Positions 36,077 to 44,470 of a stretch of DNA of 44,736 bases are shown piece after piece; position 1 is the first letter of the stretch; every line of letters begins with the position of its first letter. The DNA is taken from positions 1 through 44,736 of the forward strand of contig NZ_VOSW01000076.1 of assembly GCF_009690905.1 (NCBI RefSeq), read 5' to 3'. Position numbers and translations under genes: made by a program. The notes under the pieces were generated by a model. That model was not told the DNA's origin, searched no databases, and was given only the letters and a program-made list of their open reading frames with translations. Origin of the DNA: Paraburkholderia madseniana. Lineage in GTDB: Bacteria; Pseudomonadota; Gammaproteobacteria; Burkholderiales; Burkholderiaceae.

Positions 36077-37672
36077 ATGGCTGTCCATACCGCGGCCCAC
36101 CACTCGAGTGGGCAAGTTTTACCGTTCCGTGAGTCGCTGCTGGCGATGCTCGGCGTTTCCTTCGTTTCGATGCTGGTCGCACTAGACCAGACCGTGGTCG
36201 GCACCGCGTTGCCCACGATCGTCGCGGAGCTGAAGGGTTTCGAGCTCTACGCGTGGGTCGGCACGTTGTATTTGCTGACCTCGGTGATCACCGTGCCGAT
36301 CTTCGGCCGCCTCGGCGATTACTACGGGCGCAAGCCATTTGTGATCGCATCGATCGTCGTATTCACTGCTGCTTCGGTGCTCTGCGGCGCTGCCAACAAC
36401 ATGCTGTTCCTCGTGCTCGCGCGCGGCTTGCAGGGCATTGGCGGCGGCATGCTGGTCGGCACAGCCTTCGCGTGCATTCCTGATCTATTTCCCGACTCGG
36501 TCGTGCGACTGCGCTGGCAGGTGCTGATGAGTTCGGCGTTCGGGATTGCGAACGCGGTGGGGCCGTCGCTCGGCGGTTTTCTCACGCAGTACTACGGCTG
36601 GCGCTCAGTGTTCTATGTGAATCTGCCGGTCGGCTTGCTGTCGCTATTTTTCGTCTGGCGCTTCCTGCCGCACCTGCGGCACATCGAGCACGAAGGCAAG
36701 ATGCGGCTCGATTGGCCGGGTGCGTTGTTGATCGCAGTGGCTCTTGGCTCGCTGCAGTTGTTCGTCGAGTTGTTGCCGAAGCACGGCGTCACCTTGAGCG
36801 CCTTCGCGCTGCTTGCACTGAGCGTCGCCTCGGCATACGGCTTGTGGCAGTGGGAAAAGCGCTGCCCGACGGCGATTCTGCCGGTGGATATGTTTCGTAA
36901 TCGCAGTCTGGCCGCGCTCTTCACGCTCGCCGTGCTGGGCGGTTTCACGATGTTCTCGTTGCTGTTCTACGCACCGTTGCTATTTCAAGGTGGTTTCGGG
37001 ATGTCACCGAAAGAGGCGGGGCTCGTCATTACGCCGCTCGTCGTATTCATCACGATCGGCAGTATCGCCAACGGACGTATCGTCTCGCGTGTACGCAATC
37101 CGAATCTGATGCTGTACGTCGGCTTTGCGCTGGTGGCGCTGTCGTGTCTCGGCGTGGTCGTCGCGACGCGTGCCATGCCGCAATGGCTGCTGATGTCGTT
37201 CATGGTGCTCGGCGGCCTCGGCCTCGGTTTCGTGATGCCGAATCTGACGATCTTCGCGCAGCAGACTGCGGGCCGCGAACACCTCGGTATCGCTACCGCG
37301 CTGCTGCAGTCGCTGCGGATGATCGGCGGGATGATTGGCACGGCGCTGACCGGCACGCTGATCAGCCATATGTACGCGAGCGGCGTGCGCAGCGCGCTGG
37401 AAAACGATCACGCGTCGCAGTGGTTTGCCGATCTCGGCGACCCGCAAATCCTCATCAATCGCGATGCGCAAACCACCTTGCTCGGCGAGTTGACGCATGC
37501 GGGTCACAACGGCGCGATGCTGCTTGAGAGTGCACGCGAGGCGCTCGTTTCAGCAATTCATCTGGGTCTCGCGCTCGCGGCGATCATCGCCGTGGTGTCC
37601 GTGTGGCAAAGCCGCCGTGTGCCGCCGGTCAAGCTCCAGCGCAAGCTCGAGCCGGTGATTCACGCGGACTGA
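36077..37672 (+). CDS. EmrB/QacA-type (DHA2) multidrug efflux MFS transporter
   Basis: Proton-coupled exporter of the 14-helix DHA2 family. The protein is 531 residues from the chosen start. Motif D1 reads LDQTVVGTALPTI, the A motif is GRLGDYYGRKPFVI and motif C is near GIANAVGPSLGGFL. The frame is open to 35909, and ATG codons at 36032 and 36077 are both possible; neither has a good RBS. 36077 leaves the palindrome at 36047 untranslated and gives the family-like N-terminus MAVHTAAHHSS. It precedes a MarR gene by 31 bases. Confidence 0.9.
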   Translation: MAVHTAAHHSSGQVLPFRESLLAMLGVSFVSMLVALDQTVVGTALPTIVAELKGFELYAWVGTLYLLTSVITVPIFGRLGDYYGRKPFVIASIVVFTAASVLCGAANNMLFLVLARGLQGIGGGMLVGTAFACIPDLFPDSVVRLRWQVLMSSAFGIANAVGPSLGGFLTQYYGWRSVFYVNLPVGLLSLFFVWRFLPHLRHIEHEGKMRLDWPGALLIAVALGSLQLFVELLPKHGVTLSAFALLALSVASAYGLWQWEKRCPTAILPVDMFRNRSLAALFTLAVLGGFTMFSLLFYAPLLFQGGFGMSPKEAGLVITPLVVFITIGSIANGRIVSRVRNPNLMLYVGFALVALSCLGVVVATRAMPQWLLMSFMVLGGLGLGFVMPNLTIFAQQTAGREHLGIATALLQSLRMIGGMIGTALTGTLISHMYASGVRSALENDHASQWFADLGDPQILINRDAQTTLLGELTHAGHNGAMLLESAREALVSAIHLGLALAAIIAVVSVWQSRRVPPVKLQRKLEPVIHAD

Positions 37673-37703
37673 TTTTTTCGCCTTACCGTTTTACTGACAG
37701 ATC

Positions 37704-38201
37704 ATGGAAGAACAGGACCGCGTCGCCGTCATGCAACAATTCGGCCGCACTTATCGGGCGTTCATGTCGGCGTTCGAAGCCCACGTGGGCCATCCGTTGC
37801 CGCGCTGGCGCATTCTGCTTGCGCTGCACGAGCAGGCCGGCGAATCTTCGCAGAAGCGGCTGGTCGAGCGCTTGCGCGTCGATCCGGGCGCGCTGACTCG
37901 GCAGCTGAAAACGCTGGAGGGTTTAGGCTGGATTGCTCGCAGCATGGATACGCACGACAACCGCGTGACCAATGTGCGTTTGACCGAAGCGGGACGGTCG
38001 GCGACCGAAGCCAGCCTGCCGCGCCGCAATGCTTTTTTGCACGACACGATGGCGGCGTTGCCGGACGAAGCGCTGAGCGCGTTGTCGGGGGCGTTGAAGA
38101 TGCTGGAAGTGCGGATCGGCGAAGTGGCTGCTACGACTGGCGCGGCAGCCGCGTCGGCTGCCCAGGTGTCCGACACGGCGGAGGCCGGCCCGGCTCGCTA
38201 G
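37704..38201 (+). CDS. MarR-family transcriptional regulator
   Basis: Winged-HTH dimeric repressor of 165 residues. The recognition region is SSQKRLVERLRVDPGALTRQLKTLEGLGWI followed by the wing MDTHDNRVTNVRLTEAG. The C-terminal 25 residues are Ala/Thr-rich and variable. It follows the efflux pump by 31 bases in what is probably one operon and likely represses it in response to small aromatic or drug ligands. Pump-regulator pairing is common; the ligand is not known. Confidence 0.92.
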   Translation: MEEQDRVAVMQQFGRTYRAFMSAFEAHVGHPLPRWRILLALHEQAGESSQKRLVERLRVDPGALTRQLKTLEGLGWIARSMDTHDNRVTNVRLTEAGRSATEASLPRRNAFLHDTMAALPDEALSALSGALKMLEVRIGEVAATTGAAAASAAQVSDTAEAGPAR

Positions 38202-38228
38202 GCTTAAGCCCGACTCAACTGCAACAAA

Positions 38229-38258
38229 CGGCGCGCCACCTCACGGTGAAACGCGCCG
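38229..38258. terminator. Hairpin between convergent MarR and deaminase genes
   Basis: CGGCGCG (38229-38235) pairs with CGCGCCG (38252-38258), with an inner CACC/GGTG step. It sits in the 69-base gap between convergent genes. No T-run, so it is probably a weak or bidirectional terminator. Confidence 0.4.
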
Positions 38259-38270
38259 GTTCTATCACGA

Positions 38271-39548
38271 TCAGAAGAACGTTTCGATCACTTCCGTGAC
38301 GCGATACGACGGATCGACCACCAGCACCTGACGCCACTTGTCGAACGTCAGGCACGGATGCGAGATGTCGAACGCGATCATGTCGCCTACCTTCAGATCG
38401 GCGCCCGCGGGAATCCGCAGATACGCGTGCTGATCCATCAAGCCAAAAATCTCCCAGCCTTCGCTCGCCGCGATATCGCGTGGCGCTTCGGTGCCCGGAC
38501 GATAGTGGCGCGACGGCTCCGGCATGCCTGCGTCGAAAGCAGAATCGCGCTTGCCGAGGCCGATGATCGCGCGATCCGGTTCCGGAATCGACTGCACATA
38601 TGCCCACAGTTGCAGCGCCGGCAGCAAGCCTTCGCCCATTTTCTTCGCGACCGGATTGCGCGCGAAGATGTCCGTCTGCGCCTTGCGATACACGCCGACG
38701 TCATGCGTCAGATAGCAGCCGGGCCGCAACACGACTTCAACCTTGCCGGTCTCCGAGGCCTTCACGAATTCTTCCGCGACCACGTCGTACCAGGCCGAGC
38801 CGGCGCCTGACAGAACGGCCGGCGTGCGGGCAAATCGTCCTTCCTCAACGAGTGCGCGCGTCACAGCGACCGCGCTCTGCAGGAACTCGCGCACTTCGTG
38901 TTCTTCTTTCAGCACACCTTCATACAACTCGACGCCCGCCAGCTTCAACACATCCGGATAGCGCGCGATTGCTTCAAGCACCGCGTTGCGCTGCGCTTCG
39001 TCGCGCACGCCGGTGCGGCCACCCGGCACGCCGAGTTCGAGCAATACTTGCAGCGGCTTGCGTACCGACGTAAAAAACTGGCCCAGTTGCTCGACGCCTT
39101 CGACCGAATCGACGAGGCAGAAGAACTCGAAATCAGGGTCGCTCAGCAATTCGGCGATCATCATCATGTTGCGGCGGCCGACCAGTTGGTTGGCCATCAG
39201 GATCCGCGAAACACCGCCGTGATACGCCGCGCGCACCTGATGCGCGGTGGCGAGCGTGATGCCCCATGCGCCGGTTTCGAGCTGACGGCGAAACAGTTGC
39301 GGCGCCATGGTGGTTTTGCCGTGCGGCGCCAGCTTGACGCCGTATTCTGCGACGAATGCCTGCATCCACTTCAGGTTGTGTTCCACACGATCCGCGTACA
39401 GCACGGCGGCAGGCAGGCTCACGTCTTCGTTCAGCAGGTTCCACTCGAGGCGCGCAGCATCCATGAGTTGGATGCTGGTGCCCGGAACCATGCCCAAGCC
39501 CTTGCTATAAGGATCAATCGTTGCGCCCTGATAGTTTGTAACTTTCAT
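38271..39548 (-). CDS. PLP-dependent D-amino-acid deaminase (DSD1-like D-serine dehydratase)
   Basis: Alanine-racemase-fold enzyme of the eukaryote-type D-serine dehydratase family, expected to deaminate D-serine, D-threonine or similar to keto acids through an enamine. The protein is 425 residues. The Schiff-base lysine is K78 in LAPHGKTTMAPQ, and the zinc-binding HPC motif is at residues 397-399 (ISHPCLTFDKW). The start at 39548 has GGGAGA before it; the upstream in-frame ATG at 39599 is rejected. It is divergent from an RpiR regulator beside D-aminoacylase, which supports a D-amino-acid role. Confidence 0.88.
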   Translation of the reverse strand: MKVTNYQGATIDPYSKGLGMVPGTSIQLMDAARLEWNLLNEDVSLPAAVLYADRVEHNLKWMQAFVAEYGVKLAPHGKTTMAPQLFRRQLETGAWGITLATAHQVRAAYHGGVSRILMANQLVGRRNMMMIAELLSDPDFEFFCLVDSVEGVEQLGQFFTSVRKPLQVLLELGVPGGRTGVRDEAQRNAVLEAIARYPDVLKLAGVELYEGVLKEEHEVREFLQSAVAVTRALVEEGRFARTPAVLSGAGSAWYDVVAEEFVKASETGKVEVVLRPGCYLTHDVGVYRKAQTDIFARNPVAKKMGEGLLPALQLWAYVQSIPEPDRAIIGLGKRDSAFDAGMPEPSRHYRPGTEAPRDIAASEGWEIFGLMDQHAYLRIPAGADLKVGDMIAFDISHPCLTFDKWRQVLVVDPSYRVTEVIETFF

Positions 39549-39594
39549 GTCTCCCTGCTCCATCGTCCAGTTAAATCGAATCAAAGTTGACTTT

Positions 39595-39640
39595 ACCATG
39601 TTACCGAAAGTACGATGGTTGGAGGAATGTTATTTAGTAC
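39595..39640. promoter_or_regulatory. Operator-like repeats in the deaminase-RpiR divergent gap
   Basis: ACCAT (39595-39599) and ATGGT (39615-39619) form an inverted repeat. ATGTTACCGAAAGTAC (39598-39613) is echoed by ATGTTATTTAGTAC (39627-39640). Repeats in the middle of a 146-base divergent promoter region fit binding by the adjacent RpiR regulator. Confidence 0.4.
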
Positions 39641-39694
39641 CATAGTTTTCCCGAAGCGCTTTGTAAGCGTTCGCGAGACACCCCACAGCCTGCA

Positions 39695-40585
39695 ATGAAC
39701 CTGACCGCCGAACCGCTGGCCTTCGATATCGTCGCGCGCATCGCCGAATGCGCGCCGGAACTGCGTTCGGCCGAACGGAAGGTAGCGGCGCTGATTCTCG
39801 ACGATCTGACCGGCGCATCGCGCGCCAGCATTGGCGCGCTCGCCCAGCAGGCGGAGGTGAGTGTCGCGACCGTGACGCGCTTTGCCAAGGCGGTCGGTTG
39901 CCGCGACGTGCGGGAGTTGAAGCTGCGGCTCGCGCAGGCGGCCGCTGTCGGTCAGCGCTTCCTGCAGGCGAGCGGACCCACCGACGCGCCCGAGCCGATC
40001 GCCACCCGCGTATTCGACGAACTGCAAACGGCGCTAGCACATAACCACCAACTTCTTCGTCAGGCGCCTTTAGCCGAAGCCGCAGCCGCGTTGCGCGCCG
40101 CTCGGATGATCTACGTTTTCGGCATGGGCGGCGGCTCGACCGCGCTTGCCGACGAAATGCGCTTCAGGCTCGTGCGCCTCGGCCGGCCGGTTGCGACCTA
40201 TCAGGACGGCCTGTTGCAGCGCATGGTGGCGAGCACCGTGTCGCGCGAGTGCGTAGTGATCGCGTTGTCCACCACCGGTCGTGTGCCCGAGATGGTCGAG
40301 AACTGCAAGATCGCGCGCAGCTACGGGGCGACCGTGATCGCTCTGACCGCGCCGGCTTCGCCGTTGGCCAAACTGGCCGATTGGGTAATCCCGATCGTCG
40401 CCTTTGAAACCGATTTCATTTACAAACCGTCGTCGTCGCGTTACGCGATGATGATGGCGCTCGATGTGCTCGTCACTGAACTTGCCGTGAGTCAGGGTGA
40501 CGAGAGCCGCGAATTGCTGCGCCGCATGAAGCACGCGCTCGACGCGCACCGTGGCGGCGGCGACCGACAACCGTTAGGAGACTGA
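39695..40585 (+). CDS. MurR/RpiR-family transcriptional regulator
   Basis: Regulator of 296 residues. An N-terminal HTH_6 domain (about 1-80, with ASRASIGALAQQAEVSVATVTRFAKAVG) is followed by a C-terminal SIS domain (about 120-265, MGGGSTALADEM and ALSTTGRVPEMVEN) that normally binds phosphosugars. It sits three bases before the D-aminoacylase ATG and divergent from the deaminase, so it most likely controls the D-amino-acid locus. Whether the SIS effector here is a sugar phosphate or an N-acyl-amino sugar derivative is open. Confidence 0.92.
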   Translation: MNLTAEPLAFDIVARIAECAPELRSAERKVAALILDDLTGASRASIGALAQQAEVSVATVTRFAKAVGCRDVRELKLRLAQAAAVGQRFLQASGPTDAPEPIATRVFDELQTALAHNHQLLRQAPLAEAAAALRAARMIYVFGMGGGSTALADEMRFRLVRLGRPVATYQDGLLQRMVASTVSRECVVIALSTTGRVPEMVENCKIARSYGATVIALTAPASPLAKLADWVIPIVAFETDFIYKPSSSRYAMMMALDVLVTELAVSQGDESRELLRRMKHALDAHRGGGDRQPLGD

Positions 40586-40588
40586 TCC

Positions 40589-42070
40589 ATGCATTCGCAT
40601 CCCGAAGCCGCCGATACGCTGATCGTCGGCGCGCAACTGTACGACGGCACGGGCGCGCCGCCGGTAGAACGCGACGTCGCGATCCGCGACGGCCGCATCG
40701 CCGCGATCGGCAACCTGTCGAACTGGCTCGCCGAAGAGGTGATTGAGGCGAACGGCCGCGCGCTGGCGCCCGGCTTCATCGACGTTCATACGCATGACGA
40801 CACGCACGTGATCCGGTCGCCGCAAATGCTGCCGAAGATCACGCAGGGCGTGACGACGGTGATCGTCGGCAATTGCGGGATCAGTGCGTCGCCGGTATCG
40901 CTGAAGGGCGATCCGCCTGATCCGATGAATCTGCTTGGCGAGCGCGATGCGTTCCAGTACCCGACTTTCGCTGCGTACGTCGAAGCGGTGAACGCCGCGC
41001 GTCCGGCAGTGAATGTCGGCGCGCTGATTGGGCACACGGCATTGCGCAGCAATCAGATGGACCGGCTCGACCGCGCGGCGACCGCGAAGGAAATCGACGG
41101 AATGCGCGCGCAACTGGAAGAGGCGTTGTCGAACGGGGCATTGGGTCTGAGTTCGGGGCTTGCCTATGGCTCCGCCTTCTCTGCGCCGACTGAAGAAGTG
41201 ATGGCGCTGGCCGAGCCGCTCGCCGCCGCCGGCGCGCTTTACACGACGCATATGCGCACCGAGTTCGACGCGATTCTCGACGCGATGGACGAAGCGTATC
41301 GGGTGGGCCGTCACGCGCATGTGCCGGTGGTGATTTCGCATCTGAAGTGCGCGGGGCCGTCGAATTGGGGGCGTAGCGAAGAGGTGCTGAAGTCGCTGGA
41401 AGGCGCGCGTCGTTTGCAGCCGATCGGTTGCGATTGCTATCCGTATAACCGCAGTTCGTCGACGCTCGACGTGAAGCAGGTGACGGGCGACATCGACATC
41501 ACGATCACGTGGTCCGAGCCGCATCCCGAGATGGCGGGCAAGCTGATCAGGGAGATTGCCGCCGAGTGGGGCGTCACGCAGCAGGAGGCCGGCAAGCGTT
41601 TGCAGCCGGCGGGCGCGGTGTATCACAACATGTCCGAGGACGACGTGCGGCGCATTCTGTCGCATCCCGCGACGATGGTTGGCTCGGATGGATTGCCGAA
41701 CGATCCGTTGCCGCATCCGCGGTTGTGGGGCGCGTTTCCGCGCGTGCTTGGGCACTACGTACGTGACGCCGGTTTGCTGCCGCTTGAAGAGGCGGTGCGC
41801 AAGATGACCAGCTTGTCTGCGCGCCGGTTTGGTTTGGCGCAGCGCGGCGAGGTGCACATCGGTTATCACGCGGATCTGGTGTTGTTTGATCCGGCCAAAG
41901 TGCGCGACGCGGCGACGTTCGAGAAGCCGCAACAGGCGGCCGATGGAATTGATGCTGTGTGGGTGAACGGCGTGTTGGCGTATCGCGATGGCGCGGTGAC
42001 CGGCGAACGGGCAGGGCATTTTGTGGCGCGTGGTGCGGCGTCGAAGGGTGATGCGCACGGCGCGTTTTGA
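40589..42070 (+). CDS. D-aminoacylase (N-acyl-D-amino-acid deacylase)
   Basis: Zinc amidohydrolase that removes the acyl group from N-acyl-D-amino acids. The protein is 493 residues. Metal and catalytic residues are readable: H67 and H69 in FIDVHTHDD, C96 in GNCG, H221 in TTHMRTE, H251 in ISHLKC and D366 in GSDGLP. The C96/D366 numbering coincides with the well-studied Alcaligenes enzyme. It is translated right after RpiR (3-base gap), and RidA follows 80 bases later. Coupling with the deaminase suggests a deacylate-then-deaminate route. Confidence 0.95.
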   Translation: MHSHPEAADTLIVGAQLYDGTGAPPVERDVAIRDGRIAAIGNLSNWLAEEVIEANGRALAPGFIDVHTHDDTHVIRSPQMLPKITQGVTTVIVGNCGISASPVSLKGDPPDPMNLLGERDAFQYPTFAAYVEAVNAARPAVNVGALIGHTALRSNQMDRLDRAATAKEIDGMRAQLEEALSNGALGLSSGLAYGSAFSAPTEEVMALAEPLAAAGALYTTHMRTEFDAILDAMDEAYRVGRHAHVPVVISHLKCAGPSNWGRSEEVLKSLEGARRLQPIGCDCYPYNRSSSTLDVKQVTGDIDITITWSEPHPEMAGKLIREIAAEWGVTQQEAGKRLQPAGAVYHNMSEDDVRRILSHPATMVGSDGLPNDPLPHPRLWGAFPRVLGHYVRDAGLLPLEEAVRKMTSLSARRFGLAQRGEVHIGYHADLVLFDPAKVRDAATFEKPQQAADGIDAVWVNGVLAYRDGAVTGERAGHFVARGAASKGDAHGAF

Positions 42071-42150
42071 TTTTTTTGTTTTCTGATTGATGTGACAAGC
42101 GGTTGTGGCGTTGCTCGCGCCGCGTGCCTGACTTTTTAAGGAGTTGGATG

Positions 42151-42537
42151 ATGAAGCGATATGGTGTTGAAGGTGGCAAGGGTACGGGTGGTCAACATAT
42201 GCCCTTTGCTCGGGCGGTCGAAGCGGATGGCTGGTTGTTCGTTTCCGGGCAGACGCCGATGGAAAATGGTGAGGTGATCAATGGTGGCATTGTTGAGCAA
42301 TCGCACAAGGCGATTCAGAATGTTTTCGGTATTCTGAAGGAAGCTGGGTATGGGGCGGAGCATGTTGTCCGCTGTGGTGTGTGGCTTGATGATCCGCGTG
42401 ACTTTGCTTCGTTCAATAAGGTGTTTCGGGAGTACTTTGGGGAGAATCCGCCGGCGCGGGCGTGTGTGGTTTCTTCGATGGTGATTGATTGTCGGGTTGA
42501 GGTTGATTGCGTGGCGTATAAGAAGCCTTCGGCTTGA
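42151..42537 (+). CDS. RidA-family enamine/imine deaminase
   Basis: Small trimeric protein that hydrolyses reactive enamine or imine intermediates released by PLP deaminases. The protein is 128 residues. The characteristic segments are LFVSGQTP, IVEQSHKAIQNVFGILKEAG and the C-terminal PPARACVVSSMVIDCRVEVDCVAY; the usual substrate-binding arginine of RidA lies in the ARAC-type motif. AAGGAG sits seven bases before the ATG at 42151; ATG 42148 is also possible. Third positions are more T/G-rich than in its neighbours. Its partner is most likely the divergent deaminase. Confidence 0.92.
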   Translation: MKRYGVEGGKGTGGQHMPFARAVEADGWLFVSGQTPMENGEVINGGIVEQSHKAIQNVFGILKEAGYGAEHVVRCGVWLDDPRDFASFNKVFREYFGENPPARACVVSSMVIDCRVEVDCVAYKKPSA

Positions 42538-42580
42538 TGGTCTTTTTTGTTTGCCGCAGGCGCTGATTTGGGGTTTGGTT

Positions 42581-42706
42581 GCCTGCTCGGCGCTTGTTTG
42601 TCTGTGTGCCTGGGGCTTTGGCCTTTCCTTGAATTGTTAATAGACCACTAACATTTCAAGGAAAGGCCAACGCCCTAAGAACACTGACAACAAGCGCCGC
42701 GCAGGC
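42581..42706. repeat. 126-base imperfect inverted repeat between ridA and queF
   Basis: Arms of about 58 bases fold back: GCCTGC, GGCGCTTGTT, GTC, GTGT, GGGC and the central TTGGCCTTTCCTTGAA each have matching complements on the right in mirror order. The innermost TGTTA/TAACA closes on a 9-base loop. Small internal mismatches and bulges interrupt the stem. There is no T-run on either strand, so it is more than a standard terminator: either a dispersed palindromic element or a cruciform-type block between convergent genes. Confidence 0.85.
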
Positions 42707-42723
42707 AAAAAAACCACGCCCCC

Positions 42724-43548
42724 TTATTGCCGCGCTAACCGCAAATTATCCGGCATAGGCAAATTAAAATTCGTCCGGAACGGATTAATATCCAGCCCGC
42801 CGCGGCGGGTATACCGCGCATAAACAGCAAGCTTCACCGGCCGGCAGGCCTTAAGCACATCGATAAAAATCCTCTCGACGCACTGCTCATGAAACCCAGT
42901 GTGATTCCGATAGGAAATGATGTACCTCAGCAAGCCCGCATGATCGATCTGCGGCCCAACATAATGAATCTGCACACTGCCCCAATCAGGCTGCCCCGTC
43001 ACGGGACAATTCGACTTAAGCAGGTTGGAAACCAACGTCTCCTCAACAGGCGACTCGTCAAACGCAGCCTTCAGCAACGAAGCATCAGGATGATAAACAT
43101 CGGTATCGAGATCGAGCCGGTCCAGCGACAACCCGTCAAACTCTTCCATCTGCAATTTGCCGAACTCATAGGGCGCCGCCAGATGAACAGACACCGTCGC
43201 GCCGCATGAAGCGGAAACATCCCGTTTGATCGTGTCGCGCACAACTTCCATCGACTCGAAAGCCGTCTGCGCAAATGACCCCAGATAAAGCTTGAACGAC
43301 TTCGACTCGACAATGTTCGGCGAATCAGCCGGCACAAAGAAAGTCGCCACCGCAATCTGCGGCTTGCCGCGCGCGTTCAGCCAGGAAAGCTCGTAAGCGT
43401 TCCAGATGTCCGTGCCGAAAAACGGCAACTGCGCGCCAATCCCAATCGCCTCGCGCGCATTCTTTCGGGCAATCGGGAAGAGCAGCGAAGCGTCATATTG
43501 TTCGGTGTAAGTGGATGCCTTACCCAGCGGTGATTGTTCGGGTGTCAT
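42724..43548 (-). CDS. queF: NADPH-dependent 7-cyano-7-deazaguanine reductase QueF
   Basis: Reduces preQ0 to preQ1 in queuosine tRNA modification. The protein is 274 residues, the long two-domain T-fold form found in gammaproteobacteria and betaproteobacteria. The active-site cysteine is in SNCPVTGQPDWGSVQI, the QueF motif reads ESKSFKLYLGS, and HEQCVERIF is present near the C-terminus. The start at 43548 overlaps the nucleotidase stop by four bases (ATGA). Other queuosine genes are outside the window. Confidence 0.96.
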   Translation of the reverse strand: MTPEQSPLGKASTYTEQYDASLLFPIARKNAREAIGIGAQLPFFGTDIWNAYELSWLNARGKPQIAVATFFVPADSPNIVESKSFKLYLGSFAQTAFESMEVVRDTIKRDVSASCGATVSVHLAAPYEFGKLQMEEFDGLSLDRLDLDTDVYHPDASLLKAAFDESPVEETLVSNLLKSNCPVTGQPDWGSVQIHYVGPQIDHAGLLRYIISYRNHTGFHEQCVERIFIDVLKACRPVKLAVYARYTRRGGLDINPFRTNFNLPMPDNLRLARQ

Positions 43549-44447
43549 GATGCGTTCACGATGCCACTCAGCACGTGCCCCGTCGCCGTCACGACGCGGG
43601 CCGATTCGCAGTGGCCAATTTGGTCGTCGAAGAAAAAGTCCGGCTCGAACTCGCGCAAAAACGCGCTCTTGTCGAGGCCGCCGAGGAACATCGCTTCGTC
43701 GATTTCGATGTTCCACGCCATCAATGTGCGAATCGCGCGCTCATGCGCGGGGGCCGAGCGTGCCGTCACCAATGCCGTACGAATATGCATCGGTGCGGCT
43801 TCGTCCGCGAGTTTCTGCAGGCGGTGCAGCGCTTCGAGCAACGGCTTCAAAGGCCCATCCGCAAGCGGCAAATCCTTGTTGTGAATCTCATGGCCGACGA
43901 ATGCCCGCAAGCCATCTTTCTGAAAGATACGCTCGGCTTCGTCGGAAAACAGCACGGCGTCGCCGTCGAAGGCAATCCGGATCTCGTCCGGGTACTTGCT
44001 CGCCATTTTCGCCGATTCGGGCAAGACGCGCGCGGCCGGAAATCCGGCAGCCAATGCATCGCGCACGTCGTCCTGATTCGCAGACAAAAACAGCGAGGCG
44101 TTCAACGGTTTCAGATAACCAAATGGCGCGCGCCCACGTGTGAACACGCCACGCTCGATCGCCAGCCCATACTCCCTGCACGAATGAAATGCGCGCAATC
44201 CACTGATCGGATCGCTGCGCGACAGGATCACCACTTCGACCCGATGGCCACCGGCATTCAAGGCCAGCAGCTTGCGGATCAGCGGGAACGCGACACCCGG
44301 TTTGGCGGGCACAGCTAGCCGCTCACGCTGCAATGCTTCATACGCTTGCAGGTTGCCCTTCTCGTACACGCAGTTCTCTTCCTCGAAGTCGAACAGCGCG
44401 CGCGACGAGATTGCCACCACCAGTTTGTCGACAAGCGAAAGAGCCAT
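43545..44447 (-). CDS. Cytosolic 5'-nucleotidase (NT5C1-like)
   Basis: HAD-type nucleotidase of the family that includes vertebrate cytosolic 5'-nucleotidase I, expected to dephosphorylate nucleoside monophosphates. The protein is 300 residues. The conserved start VVAISSRALFDFEEEN and the late motif PDFFFDDQIGHCESA match the family, with the aspartates in FFFDDQ as metal ligands. It overlaps queF by four bases, so the two are co-translated, and it stands 23 bases downstream of ilvA. The physiological substrate here is unknown. Confidence 0.87.
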   Translation of the reverse strand: MALSLVDKLVVAISSRALFDFEEENCVYEKGNLQAYEALQRERLAVPAKPGVAFPLIRKLLALNAGGHRVEVVILSRSDPISGLRAFHSCREYGLAIERGVFTRGRAPFGYLKPLNASLFLSANQDDVRDALAAGFPAARVLPESAKMASKYPDEIRIAFDGDAVLFSDEAERIFQKDGLRAFVGHEIHNKDLPLADGPLKPLLEALHRLQKLADEAAPMHIRTALVTARSAPAHERAIRTLMAWNIEIDEAMFLGGLDKSAFLREFEPDFFFDDQIGHCESARVVTATGHVLSGIVNAS

Positions 44448-44470
44448 CTGCGCGTTTTAGTCCAATAAGA

